The translations under genes and the position numbers were made by a program. Under the pieces are notes generated by a model. It searched no databases. It was not told where the DNA came from and worked only from the letters and a program-made list of their open reading frames with translations. Positions 1 through 10,785 of a DNA stretch of 64,000 nt are shown here, piece after piece. The stretch is taken from positions 4,155,499 to 4,219,498 of the forward strand of contig NC_092565.1 in the NCBI RefSeq assembly GCF_037975245.1, given 5' to 3'. This DNA comes from Apostichopus japonicus. Lineage: Eukaryota > Echinodermata > Holothuroidea > Aspidochirotida > Stichopodidae. Numbering within the stretch: position 1 is the stretch's first letter; each line of letters opens with the position of its first letter.

Positions 1-206
1 TAGAAATTTGTATGTTTTGCCTGACACAAAAATGTGATATAGCATATTTTCAATATTTCTGGTGCGTCATATTGGCCTGAAAAGGTAGTCAGTGGATCGT
101 TCGAATTATTATGAGTAAAGAGCAAGCATTGCACATAATGTGCAAAACTGTAGAGCTAATATTTCTCCATCTGGTAATGCATCAGTCTGTTCTTGATCCT
201 ATTTAG

Positions 207-547
207 GGCGCGTCAGAGGCAGTTCACGACCCAGTCCCCCGGTACCAGATTTCACGTCTCGCCAAGCAAGTTTCGTCTTGGGATTTCATGCTGATGAGGG
301 CAGCAGGCCAATGCCCCGGCAAGTCAGGAAAGCTCTTCTACTCGGAACTGTTGAAGGAGTTCAAGACGCTGCTAGTCAACATGAGACGGTTATCGGATAG
401 CGTGTTACACGAGATTCCAGAGTCCTCTAGCCAAGTCCAGGAAGATAACGGTACCGTCAGACTATCAGAGAACCTTGCGTCAAGTCTCGGTCAGAGGATG
501 GGCTCATTCAAAGCAGATGTTCCCTCTCACAACGATCTTCCAAAACG
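207..547 (+). CDS. Unidentified gene, internal coding exon (first of five visible)
   Basis: This exon is bounded by a pyrimidine-rich acceptor (atttag before 207) and a strong gtgagt donor after 547. It is open for 113 codons plus 2 nt. Residues about 40-68 (GKLFYSELLKEF, then NMRRLSDSVLHEI) look like a conserved amphipathic helical segment, followed by a polar, Ser/Glu-rich stretch. The gene starts upstream of the window. I do not recognise the family; a nuclear or transcription-related protein is only a guess from the acidic, low-complexity C-terminal part. Base composition is clearly more GC-rich than the flanking introns, and the phase joins cleanly to the next exon, so coding status is well supported while identity is not. 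Confidence 0.75.
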
Positions 548-1127
548 GTGAGTCAGCGAGTAAAACCACTGTCTATAGTTTGGCAATTTAACATTCTCTT
601 TATTAAAAGTCAGATACAATTTTTACATTTGTGTGTCGCAAGTTGACCACTGTGCAAAGTACTTTGCCATGTTGTAGACTTAGATAACGTGACTCCTTTT
701 ACAGCGGTGAAGTAAGTCTTTAGAGTAATCTCTGGTTGATTGTCCATTTCATTGTCAGATGTTGCCGAAGGTTTTGTTCATAATAGAAATACATTGGAGC
801 CTGAAGTTTCTTTCCTTATTACGCAGAATTAAATGAAAGAGCTAGTGTGAATTGTTTGAGGAATGTCTATAACTCTACACTCAACATGCAACTAACAGAA
901 ACTCAAGGTGAAAATTTCAAGATTCAGCCATGGTTGTTTGTAAACAGGGATATTTGCTCAGGCTTTTCACAGGCTTTTTGTGAAATTAGTTAACCAAGAC
1001 AATCTTATAACACAAAAGACATGGTTGCAGGCTCTGTGTATGCAGACCCATGCTATTTAAATGAAGTGGCACCTTATTGTTATTGTCAATGATTCACATT
1101 TTGTAACTTTGTGTCTGTTTATAAAAG

Positions 1128-1248
1128 AGTGATCCACTGGCTGGGAGCAGATGCATCAAACTTCCCAGACAAGAAGGAGAGGGAAGAAACCCTGCTGTCT
1201 ACTTCTCTGGAGGATGGATTACCACAGCAAGAGACGGTTACAGCAGAG
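1128..1248 (+). CDS. Unidentified gene, second visible coding exon
   Basis: The exon is preceded by ataaaag and followed by gtaaga. It begins with the third base of a split Arg codon from the previous exon, then 40 codons, ending in phase 0. It encodes VIHWLGADASNFPDKKERE and a short acidic/Gln stretch. The exact phase match with both neighbours supports it. No known domain is recognised. Confidence 0.75.
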
Positions 1249-1725
1249 GTAAGAGTTTGCAGTTCTACATCCAAATAAAAAAGCTTGCTGCATCGGTCAC
1301 TGTTTTAAAGCAATTTTACCAAACCTTTCCACTATTTCTAATCAGATTACCACTGAGTGAATTTTTTGAGATACTCTCCTGAATATTTTTCTTGTTAACA
1401 AATGAATATCATTGAATGGTTCATGTTGAATAATTAATTACTCCATCCTTTATCATTTTCTTTTCTCACAGAGAAAATTTCAGTGGAAGTATTAATCACT
1501 TGCAAGTTATCAGAAACTTCAAATATTTTGTCCATTTTCACATTGTCTGTTATGACGCTTTATTAGAACAATCAATAGCTTGTTCAATACACTGCATTGT
1601 TATGGTAATTACTTTAATGATGGTAATTAATTACTTGGTGTTTTCCACTTGATGACCAACAATGACCTGTTTATGACCTTTTTGTGTAACCATATCTTGG
1701 TACTACTTTCTGCTTTTTCGTCAAG

Positions 1726-2097
1726 TCTCTCCTCCAAACTGTGGAAAGCTTCACTAACCAAACGGAAGAACTCAATTTAGTCGAACCAACTCTGACCACT
1801 CAAGAAGAACTGGCCGAAGACCCTGGCTTACAAGATCCGACGGTACCATTGATGACCACCCAGGTCCAAGGGGCACTAGTGCCCCAGGGTAGTGTGATCA
1901 TGGAGATGGAAGATGGGACCTTTATGGCCCAGACACCCGATGGAGCCACCATGGAGATCCAGGCACCGGATAGTATGACATTGGAGGCATTAAGTGAACT
2001 CTTGGACCAAGCTACTGGGGCACTTGCAGCTACGTCCATTGAAGCTGGATTACCACTGTCTGAAAGCCTGGAGAAGGAACATATCCCGGATGACTCT
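1726..2097 (+). CDS. Unidentified gene, third visible coding exon (acidic)
   Basis: This 124-codon exon is in phase 0 at both ends, with acceptor gtcaag before 1726 and donor gtaagt after 2097. The peptide is strongly acidic and Thr/Gln/Leu-rich. Its middle contains VIMEMEDGTFMAQTPDGATM, the style seen in transactivation or scaffold regions of zinc-finger-type regulators. That resemblance is compositional only. I see no Cys/His zinc-finger pattern in the visible part. Confidence 0.75.
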
Positions 2098-2707
2098 GTA
2101 AGTATGACTCAACTGGTCTGAAATGCACAGAGCAGATGAATGAATGTTTCCTAGGATAGAAGGAGGATGTGTACTGCAATGTTAAGCCTAAGCCTAAATC
2201 ATTACAATCAAACACTATCATAATACTTGTGGGAACCTCAGACCATCACAGTTACTTCAAATAATACAGAATCTGTAGTGAACGTTTACCTACACAAAGC
2301 TGTTTTAGGTTGAGAGCAGTTCTTCAAAAATTTTGAAAATAGATATCAATATTATTGTCTGCCCTACCACCTCCCCTCGCCATGATCCCTTCTCCTTACC
2401 ATATACCGTCATATATAACGTCCTACAATAAAGCTAGTTATGATTATTAAATTAATTCAGGAACTGTTAAATGTTGAAAATATTCTTCATTAGACATTTT
2501 CTAATATTGTGAAATGAAATGCTCACATTATTCCAGTGTGAGCTTTCCAACATGCACATGTCACTGCTTTTGTGTTAACCCCACACCCCTACCCCCCCAC
2601 CCCCCCACAAAAAAAAACCTGTCATTCAGTTCAGTTGTTGTAACTACGACATGTATCCTGGTAATTTACTGTTTGTTATTTCATTTAATATGCTTTTTGT
2701 TCTATAG

Positions 2708-2762
2708 GTGATTAAAGAATCTGAAATATTATCACCTCCTGCCATTCCAAGGACCATGATAG
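2708..2762 (+). CDS. Unidentified gene, fourth visible coding exon
   Basis: A short 55-nt exon starting after tctatag and ending before gtatgt. It encodes VIKESEILSPPAIPRTMI plus one base of a split Gly codon. Its phases (0 in, 1 out) fit both neighbours, which is the main support. Confidence 0.7.
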
Positions 2763-3146
2763 GTATGTATTTGACTCTTCCATGGTGCAGTTGTCGATGT
2801 CCGAGTGACGTGCACAGCGTACTTCTTAACATTAACAAATGTTTCCTCTTCTGGTTGTCTCCCAAATTCAGTTTGAAAGATTTTTCACCGTCTTAGGCAC
2901 TGTAGCAAAAACGAAAGGTTGCAGCTGCAGAAAAGTCCCCTGAAGCAAGGCTGAGTCAATATCAGAGATTATCTCTGTAGACTACCAGTGCCTATTGCAG
3001 CAAGCTATAGAGAACAATTGATTCTGTCCCATGCAGCCCCTCCCATAAGTGTCCTACCGTTGACAAGGATATGTTTAATTTTTTATTATTTTTTTCAATT
3101 TTAATTTTAATTATTTTATTTATTTTTTATTTTTAATTCTTTACAG

Positions 3147-3226
3147 GAAACCTCCAGGTCAAAAGGAGTATTGAACTTTCAAAATCCAGAATTTCAAGAC
3201 CTGCCACCATCTTGCTTCAGACCTGA
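3147..3226 (+). CDS. Unidentified gene, last coding exon with stop
   Basis: The acceptor is ttctttacag, with a very long T-rich tract upstream. The exon completes the split Gly codon and reads 25 basic and Ser-rich codons (GNLQVKRSIELSKSRIS at the start) to a TGA at 3224-3226. The five visible exons total 969 nt, 323 codons including the stop, with no internal stop. Confidence 0.7.
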
Positions 3227-4945
3227 AAGAATTGAGTGAATCAGTTTTAAATATCCACGAGGTCAAAACCCTGATGCCGATTGATGGGACGGCACGAGGA
3301 GCGATCCTGTGGTGGCGACATTCAAGAACTTAAGAGGTCACAACGTAATCATATTTCGCCACTGTGCAAAGCTGTATTACGTATCGAACATGCACTACTT
3401 CAATACGAGAAATATTTCAATATGAGACATCCACTCATCGTAGGTCAACTTCAACCCCATGGTCGGACCTGTGCACTTTCAACAGCAGAGAACGATTGAA
3501 AACTTAATGTCACATTACTGTATACTTGGTGATCTAGCAAAGCTACGTGTGGGGTGCAGGTAGTCGACAAAATGTCACAACTGAAATATGCGAGATGTAA
3601 AAGTATAGATACATATGATATTGTGGAATTGACTCTAGAGGAAGGTAACAGTGTGCAAGACAACAAATCTCCAGTTTGCACTGTACGTGAGGATTTGATC
3701 TTTCATTTTGTGTACCATGGTTTGTTCAGGAGCTGTCCTACCAACTCAGTCCGTCAATTGAGAACTAAAATGAATGTTTAGCTCGATTTTGGCATGTATA
3801 GGAAATGGGCAAAAAATCAGTTACAGATGTCTGAGCAAACTTTGGGTAAACCTTGACTTATTTCATTTTGGCCAACTTGTCTTCCAACTGTAGAATGATG
3901 CAGAACTTAAATTTCATGCAAAATAGCATCAAACTGAAAAGCTAGTTTTTCTCTAGCATTTTATGGTTTCTTCTGGATGGCATCACTCACCCTCCACCAT
4001 GTCACAGGAGTGTCACAAGAGTGTTTTCTGTGATTGTAACAAATCTAAAGGTACAAGGATGGGTGACCCTCATTTGATTAAAGCTGTATTGTGCATTCCA
4101 TTATGAGCACACACAAACAGATGCATATCATAACAGCGTTAAATCACTCTTGAAAGGTTCCTGAAACCACAATAATATATTTTCAACAGGAATTTGCTAT
4201 TTTGAAAGTTTTTTTTTTATGAATAATTCAGCAGACACTAGTTTGTTTTAAACAGAATAAGTTGTAACACTGTACACCCCCCCCCCACCCCCAGTAAAAC
4301 CCTCCTAGACAATTGTTACAGCTGAGGAGAGCTATGTACAGCTGTCCTGTACATTTCATGTTGAGATTAGCGATTGTTTTGTAGGCATATTATATGTGGA
4401 TACGTTTGTTTACAAAACATGCCTGTGTCTGTTGAGTTGTTTGTAAACAAATTAAAAAAAAAAGCTTTCTTTGGCCCCTTCTTTGCCAAAGGGCTAATTT
4501 CTGTGGAGAAAACACCTCATCATGATAATGTGATTGTAGGGAACCTGTCAGAGTCGATAAAAATAGTTTTAGGTCATCACGATTGGAGTTGCTTTGTGCT
4601 TCTTTTGAAATTGAATAATACAGCTTTAAGCTACTATGCACAGGTCACTTAGGTGAGGGTGGGGAATAGGTAGGGTGGGGAGCAGAGGGTATGCTTAGGA
4701 TTGGATGTACTACTTGTTAGAAATGCAACTATTTGTAATTCTTGATTGTGCATGATAAAGACAGTAAAATTAGGTTAATATTTATTTTGCTTGATATTAA
4801 AGTTAAGGTTACCCCACTATCATCAATTCAATATTTTACCTTCCATCTGTACCTTATTTTTAGCATAGTTTCTACATCTTGACCTTTAAGTCTACCATTG
4901 TAAATTGTATATAAAATTAAATTATGAATAAAAAGACAAAACATC
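3227..4945 (+). other. Probable 3' UTR of the left gene
   Basis: The stretch between the TGA at 3226 and the AATAAA at 4927 has no supported coding sequence. Short open frames at 3281-3499, 3554-3781 and 4374-4652 show no family resemblance. It contains a C-run at 4277-4285 and a G-rich patch at 4651-4690. The UTR extent is inferred from the poly(A) signal only. Confidence 0.45.
4927..4932 (+). terminator. Candidate poly(A) signal of the left gene
   Basis: AATAAA on the plus strand, 1.7 kb after the stop codon, in an AT-rich setting and just before the opposing gene's presumed 3' end. Position and sequence fit a cleavage/polyadenylation signal; transcript ends are not visible. Confidence 0.4.
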
Positions 4946-4969
4946 GCATGACCTGTTATAAATCTGCTA

Positions 4970-5050
4970 TTTATTAACATCTGCCAACTTTCGTGCCTTT
5001 ATTCACTCTGTGTGGGACATGAATCTTGTCAAATTTGAAACATGTTTATT
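4970..5050 (-). terminator. Candidate poly(A) signals of the minus-strand gene
   Basis: The minus strand carries AATAAA at 5050-5045, 5003-4998 and 4975-4970, about 350-430 nt beyond the stop codon at 5403. Any of them could end the transcript. The two genes would then be convergent with under about 120 bp between signals. Confidence 0.35.
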
Positions 5051-5402
5051 TATATTTACAACCTTACTTATGAAAACAGCCAAAAAAATTAAAAGGAAAA
5101 CTTGACATAACACTGAAGCTAGTAAGTTATTTTAATCCAAATGAAAACATCTTTCATCTCGTTAATATTGAATAATAAATATCCAGCCTAACAACCATGA
5201 CTGATAATATATATGCTCAATGATGCAGTAAATAGAAACATTTGGCAAAAAAGACATGAATCAATCTAGCAAAAAACATAGCAGCTGTTACATTAACATA
5301 TTAACTTAAAAATATTCCAAACCTAAGGCTTATCTACCCCCCCCCACCATACCCTTCACTAGGGCCTACCCTCCACTAATAGCATAACAACACAAATAGT
5401 AA

Positions 5403-5636
5403 TCAGGAGATTTCTGCCCGTACTTTCTTCAGAAAGTCGCACAACAGTCCCAGATGACGCCAAGGCGAGAAAAACTCAACCAATTCCATTTCCAACACCA
5501 GTCCTCTGTAACCGTATGATCGTGAAGACGTTATGTCAAAAGAGCATCGCGTCTCACTTTGAAAGAGAATAGAGACCCCACAATTGATCAGGTTAAAGGT
5601 CGGTGAGCGAGTTACATTGTACTGTTCGCACATGAT
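5403..5636 (-). CDS. Unidentified gene, terminal coding exon
   Basis: The minus strand is open for 77 codons plus TGA (5405-5403) after a good acceptor (pyrimidine-rich, ending cttag at 5637). The exon is 234 nt, phase 0 if read from Ile-Met-Cys. The second half is very protein-like and GC-rich against its surroundings: SYGYRGLVLEMELVEFF, then a Trp and Leu-rich helix and a basic end (KKVRAEIS). Only the terminal exon is secure. I could not find its upstream exons with confidence or name the protein. The frame begins with an ATG at 5633-5631, so a short single-exon protein is possible but less likely given the acceptor. Confidence 0.5.
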   Translation of the reverse strand: MMCEQYNVTRSPTFNLINCGVSILFQSETRCSFDITSSRSYGYRGLVLEMELVEFFSPWRHLGLLCDFLKKVRAEIS

Positions 5637-7977
5637 CTAAGCCAAGAGGTCAAGAAACAGGATGAGATGATGTAGTACGTAACCCACGTTAACCCTTCCA
5701 TATTGGACAAGATTTTATTACCACCTGACAAAAATATGCTACCTCACATACACATTCGGTAGTAAAATGAAATGCACCCTAATCTCTGGCAAAACTGAGA
5801 GTGTCAGATGCCCTAGAAAAAGTACCTTTGCGAACCTTAAAGCAATTGTTTGGGAAAATTTTTGTGGCCATTTCTAATTACATTTATTAGCTAATTCAAT
5901 TATTTGTTTGATTATTAGAATATGTTAAAAGAGTAGTTTACTGCTAAAAAGGACAAAACTATTTCATATCTTATAGATTGGTACCAATGCATTCTCTCAG
6001 TGTTGTTACCAATCAAGATACACATCTTTTTGGTTCACTGTGTTGTCCCTATGAAAGTTTGAAAATTGACCTACCTCTTGGTGTTTACCTCTTGTCAATA
6101 ATAATAATAATAATACATTTTAATTATGAATAGTCAATGGACTACTTCTAAGAAGTTTCCTTCCAACTAAGTTGTTTCATTCTAGGTTTTAGCACCATAA
6201 TAAGATTGAGATTGTTACAAGTTGAGATAAGAAACAAAAGGCAAGAACAGAAAGAAAAAAGAAAATTAAATATAGTTGCAGCTGTGTACAAAATTTTACA
6301 AACCTTGAAAAACAGGTATGCTTTTGAGCTCACTTTCATAAACAATCTAAATACACCAGATTAGTATGCATTGAACTCTCAGTTTTTGTTTTTGTTTTCA
6401 ACACAAGAAGAAGCATTTAAAGGACTTCTGGTGGCTTAAGTTTATTGCTTATAGCCAAATTGTTGAAATTGTTCTATATTCTTTGGCAAAAACCAAATCC
6501 TCATAGCATTTTCTATCACCAAGATATCAATTTTTCAAATTGTTGTGATATTTTTCAAATGCATCAGGCAACAGCAGAATGGGTGATGTTCACTTCAGCT
6601 GAAATTTTTTTCTCTCTCTCTTTAGCATTTTTCAATCATTTATCTACAGAGGAAAATATAAAAAAATTGATACAAAACAGATACATTTTGATGAATTTCT
6701 AAGAAATCAGAACTTTTGACAGCTAAGCAAACATTCCAAATATATCAGAGTTCAAGGATAAATCAAGAAGAAGAATATAGTAGCCTATGTAAAGCTTGCA
6801 GAGAGCATTTGTCCAGATGAGACCTCGAACAGTGATCCAACTTTCTGTAGTACAAAACAGGTTACATTCAATCAACCAAATCTCAGAGTTAATAGGAACA
6901 AGATAACGAGAAATGGGTTTTCAACAAGCAGTGGAATACTTTTTCTCATCAATATAAGTTTCACATTGTTTGCCACCAAAAAACCCTTTGGAAAGGCAGG
7001 AATTGAACCCTTAGAAACAAGCATAGTGTATAACATAGAACAAGGGAAACTATGCATGGGCAATTCTGGAAAGAATTGAACATCTTTGTCATAAAACTCA
7101 GAATTTGTCCGGGTTAAAATACAAGAGACAACCACAAAATATATATGAAAATGGTGAAATTGAGAAAAAAAAATGAGAGTGTTTATATCTTCCAATATAT
7201 AAAGAATATTAATTTCAGTACATCAAAGAATGTGTTACCTAGACAAAATGGTATTAATGAAAACTAAAATATTTCAAAGGATGTAAGAAATGAAGAAACA
7301 GACAGCCTATTATTTAATGATGTGAACATCAAAGAAGCGATGAAGCTTGGGGGAAGCGAAGGATCTAACTCTAAACTCAAGTTCAGAATCGAAACAAACT
7401 TACAGCAGCGACAGAATATCAGAGATTGTTTACCATTTTAGTTGAATCAAGATCGCTTTTGAGCAAACCAAATCTGAGATGTACCTTAGAAATAGCAAGT
7501 GACCATCTAGAGGAAACAAAGCTCATTTTCATAGAAAAAATAACAGAAAAAGACGGAGACCATTGAGAACATTACTCTCCCCCTTTAACCAAAGCATACT
7601 GTCAAACTTGAATGATCAAAGGAGCGGTGAGGGAATGACGTACGAATCAACGAGGGCTAGACATTTTAGCTCACATGGAACACATGGAGTTAAAGGTTAC
7701 TATAAATTGAGTCCTACTAAATCAACTCACAGCTTACCATGGTAATTCAATTCATATGAAATGTTTTTTCCCAACTATGTGAGTAGTTTACCTTCCAAGG
7801 AACCCAAGCCGCATATTTTCTTGATTGTAAATCAAGGTATCTAGGGACTTAATTTGATTAGACTCTAGCAACAAAAGTGACAACTCCTGGCAAATCCTGT
7901 CATACATAATGATCATTGCAGTTGTTGAGCTATGTTTCAACAGACACATTTTACATACATCCAAATAGAGGATGATG

Positions 7978-8013
7978 ATGATGATACATTAACAATTGTT
8001 AATGTATCATCAT
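7978..8013. repeat. Perfect 36-bp palindrome
   Basis: Eighteen bases on each side of the centre between 7995 and 7996 (centre caattg) are exactly complementary, so the strand can fold into a perfect hairpin or cruciform. It abuts a short GAT microsatellite. No target duplication or larger element is evident. Confidence 0.85.
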
Positions 8014-8356
8014 TAACAATCATAGCTGATGAGAAAAGAAAATTTACAGAAATTATATAAATTAGTCAATTAGCATTACCAATCACATTTAAAGCCGTAA
8101 CAAAAAATGTACTAAATCGCTTGAATACTAGCTCCAATCTGCAATTGTAGTCAATGAAGCATCTTAGATTTTATCACAGGATAACACCATCATATCGAGT
8201 CAACCAAATGATCTACTATTGGAAACCGCTGGGTTCACAAGCCTTCTATAACTAGTAACCGAGGAAATATCTAAACTGGATGACTTCAAAATGTCAGTAT
8301 ATATTTATCAGTCGATATTTTTCAGTCGTTCCACCAGACTGGTTTAGCAGTATTAC

Positions 8357-8409
8357 CTCCCCTCTTGTTCCCAGTGGTTATTGATTCTCCAGGGACCCTC
8401 GTAACTCAT
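8357..8409 (-). CDS. Possible first coding exon of the minus gene (speculative)
   Basis: On the minus strand an ATG at 8409-8407 opens 17 codons (MSYEGPWRINNHWEQEG) and runs into a plausible donor, gtaata. Upstream (8440-8640) is a locally CpG-containing stretch with CCGGAAG, an ETS-type motif, at about 8588. These are weak signals. There is no proof it joins the exon at 5403-5636, and intermediate exons would be needed. Confidence 0.15.
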
Positions 8410-9179
8410 TAAAGTTATGTTCCTCCAGCCGAATGGGGGAGGAGATTTTCAAGGTTTATAAACAAGGTTGATGGATTACGGAGAGACTGCTCTGTAAAGG
8501 GGGGGGGGGGGGGAAATCTTTCCGGTTCTTCACCGCCTGAAAACAACTTTCCTGCTTATTAAATCCGACCGAGTCTCCTGGTGCTTCCGGCCGTTCACAC
8601 GTACAAATAGAATAGATTGCACAACTTGAGATTTACGCAGACTTTAGTTCATACAACAGTTACGTACGAAGAGAGGAAATGATGATGATGATCATGATTA
8701 GAAGAGATGAGAAGGCCGAGATGAAATACTTTGTAGAAGAAGAAGAAGGTACCATCTTTAAAGGAGACACATAAACCCAAACATGAACCCATTTATTGAT
8801 CTACGTGATAGAGACAACTGTCATGAACAACTTGCTCAGACAGCTTGGCAAAATCTGATTCCATTTGACAGATACCATAGATTTAAAAGAACACATCTCT
8901 CTGTCTCTCTCTCATGATTACTATAGGTACTTTAATTCAGTACTTAAAAGAAATCTTAAATACTCAACAACAAAAAACGGCACCCTATATTAACTCTGCC
9001 ACCTCTAAATTTAAGTGCTGAATCTGTCCTTCCATCTTATTTGCTCAATTTTTTTCTTTCCAAACTTTTATGATAGATAGATAGAGAGAATAAAGTATTT
9101 TGCATAGCTCACTTTCTATCTATGACGAGATAACACAGATATGCACAAGGGGCTGGTGAGAAACAAGTAAATATACCAA

Positions 9180-9645
9180 CAAGACGGAAACTGACATATT
9201 AAACTTATCATAAATTTCAACCAAATTAGAAAAGAGCGTGTGCTTTAGATGACCTTTGAACCTTTCAATGTTATCGATCATGCGGACAGGGATAGGAACA
9301 GAGTTGCAAAGCTTCAGCCCATAAAAGGAGAAGGCTCTTGTACCAAATCTGGTGTGTACCTGTCATACATAAAGTAACAGGGAAGCCGGGTGATAAACAA
9401 AAAAAAAAACAAAAAAAAAATAAGGTTCATAAGGTAATCAGGACCAGCATTGTTAACCCATTTATGAACAAAAACAACAGGATTTTAATGTAAATACGAT
9501 CTTTCACAGGGGGAGCCAGTGCAATTCTTTAAACATGGTGGAGACATCTTCCCTTTCTTCGACGGCCGTAAATAACTCTGGCAGCACTATTCTTTGGAGA
9601 ATGTAGTTTTGCAATGAGTCTATGCATTAAGTACCCAGTTGTATA
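9180..9645 (-). mobile_element. Degraded non-LTR retrotransposon, RT C-terminal part
   Basis: Read on the minus strand with frameshifts and stops, this region gives the signature order of L2/CR1-type reverse-transcriptase C termini: an NSAARVIYGRRR segment, KELHWLP, a hydrophobic helix with NAGPDYL, then RFGTRAFSFYGLKLCNSVP and a final helix ending KHTLFSNL. An A-rich insertion (9401-9420) and several indels break the frame. It is a dead 5'-truncated copy. The clade is assigned from memory of family patterns and is approximate. Confidence 0.7.
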
Positions 9646-10439
9646 GAGAGTTGCACATATCAATTTTGTTAATGACGAATGAAATTATGAGTCTTCACAA
9701 GAAAAAAATTCAACTTTTTTTCCTTTTTTTTTTATTATCTATACATGTGAAGAGATATATACCGTTGAAACTATTTCCCTTCAACTAGTGCATAAATCTG
9801 GGACTAATTTACGCCAAATAAATCAAGACGTCTTGGGTTTCAAGAACTCTGGGATGGTAATTACAACTGCTTTCCATTCTAAACATTTGTAAATCAAGGG
9901 ATCAGGATCTAAAAAGGCAAATGCATTTCGGTTGTTTGGCACGCCAATAATGATTAAAAGTGTCAAGCTATGGGACTATGCGAACATCGATCTTGATTTT
10001 TCAACGGAAATTGTTACCAAATATTTCATGTCAAGATGAATTTTGAGTTGTTTCTGTAAAAAAATGATTATTTTAAACTCAGTGAATGCTATATTGCGAA
10101 CTCATTTCTGACTTTTAAAAATTGACTTTCCATGAAGAGGGTTCATGACAGGTGACTAAAGTATCGGGTTTAGTAAACACGTCACTTAATCATCTCAGTC
10201 GAAGCAACACAAAGAACGAGACGGAAGACATGAGATAAAATATAGAGTTCTGCCTTTAAAGGATGACTTTAGGCACAAAAATTAAATTTGATATGCTGTC
10301 TACTATTAAAAGTTAACTCTATCAGTGCAGGTCGCATTTCTATCACACATTTACTTTTTGAGATATGCCCCTTTAAATATCTGGGGCTTCATCTGTTTAT
10401 GTGACTGGACAGTCCAATACACAGACCATTTCAGTGTTG

Positions 10440-10520
10440 ATGCTTTCCACTTTGTGAAGCGCCATGTGCAGTTACTCGTTTCCCTGGAGTGGCGCTATAT
10501 AAATCGACATTATTATTATT
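10440..10520 (+). mobile_element. L2/SINE-type 3' tail
   Basis: A gtgaagcgcc element is followed by ggcgctatataaat and a (ATT)n run ending at 10520. This is the arrangement found at the 3' end of many L2-type LINEs and the SINEs that borrow their tails. A second, diverged example is at about 43900-43985. Confidence 0.55.
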
Positions 10521-10596
10521 AGATCAGTCCCTTGGAAGCGACAAAAAGATGGGAAAATATAACATTTTTATGGTCTCAAATGACATGTTTATGACA

Positions 10597-10785
10597 GATG
10601 GACAAAAGAAAATTACCAACTGGACCCCAAGAACTAGTGTCAGAAGGAGAGGCAGGCAGAGTAGAAGATGGACAGATGAACTCAGAGAATTTACAGGTGT
10701 TCTATGGCAAAGGAGAGCACAGGACAGATGGAAATGGAAAATCGATGAAGAGGCCTTCCTCCTGCAGTGGAGCGAAGTAGGCTAG
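10597..10785 (+). pseudogene. Remnant of a non-LTR retrotransposon ORF C terminus
   Basis: The frame ending at the TAG 10783-10785 encodes RRRGRQSRRWTDELREFTG followed by WQRRAQDRWKWK and EEAFLLQWSEV. The RRRGRxxxRWTDxIRxxTG...AQDRxxWxxxEEAFxxQW pattern is the well-known extreme C terminus of an endonuclease/reverse-transcriptase class of LINEs (RTE-like). No catalytic RT region is present upstream, so it is a truncated relic. It lies directly after the L2-type tail at 10440-10520, suggesting nested or adjacent insertions. Confidence 0.65.

Larger units (their letters stand above)
1..3146 (+). other. Introns of the left-end gene
   Basis: Non-coding parts of the left gene are 1-206, 548-1127, 1249-1725, 2098-2707 and 2763-3146. 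Each intron starts with a GT donor (gtgagt, gtaaga, gtaagt, gtatgt) and ends in AG. The last one ends in a very long T-rich tract (about 3078-3146). Intron 2098-2707 holds a C-rich tract near 2580-2610. I see no other gene in them. Confidence 0.7.

Noticed and set aside
6990-7012. B-box-like GGGTTCAATTCCTGCC on the minus strand
   Set aside because: No A box at a suitable distance and no SINE body; could be an old relic.
6872-7195. 107-residue minus-strand frame
   Set aside because: Phe/Leu/Ile-heavy composition typical of AT-rich non-coding DNA, no splice sites or family resemblance.
7320-7566. Plus-strand coding-like stretch (IKEAMKLGGSEGSNSKLKF and LVESRSLLSKPNLRC)
   Set aside because: Needs a frameshift, has stops and no splice context; too weak to call.
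9401-9420. A-rich run as a retroposon poly(A) tail
   Set aside because: It interrupts the LINE fragment internally and has no target duplication that I could see.
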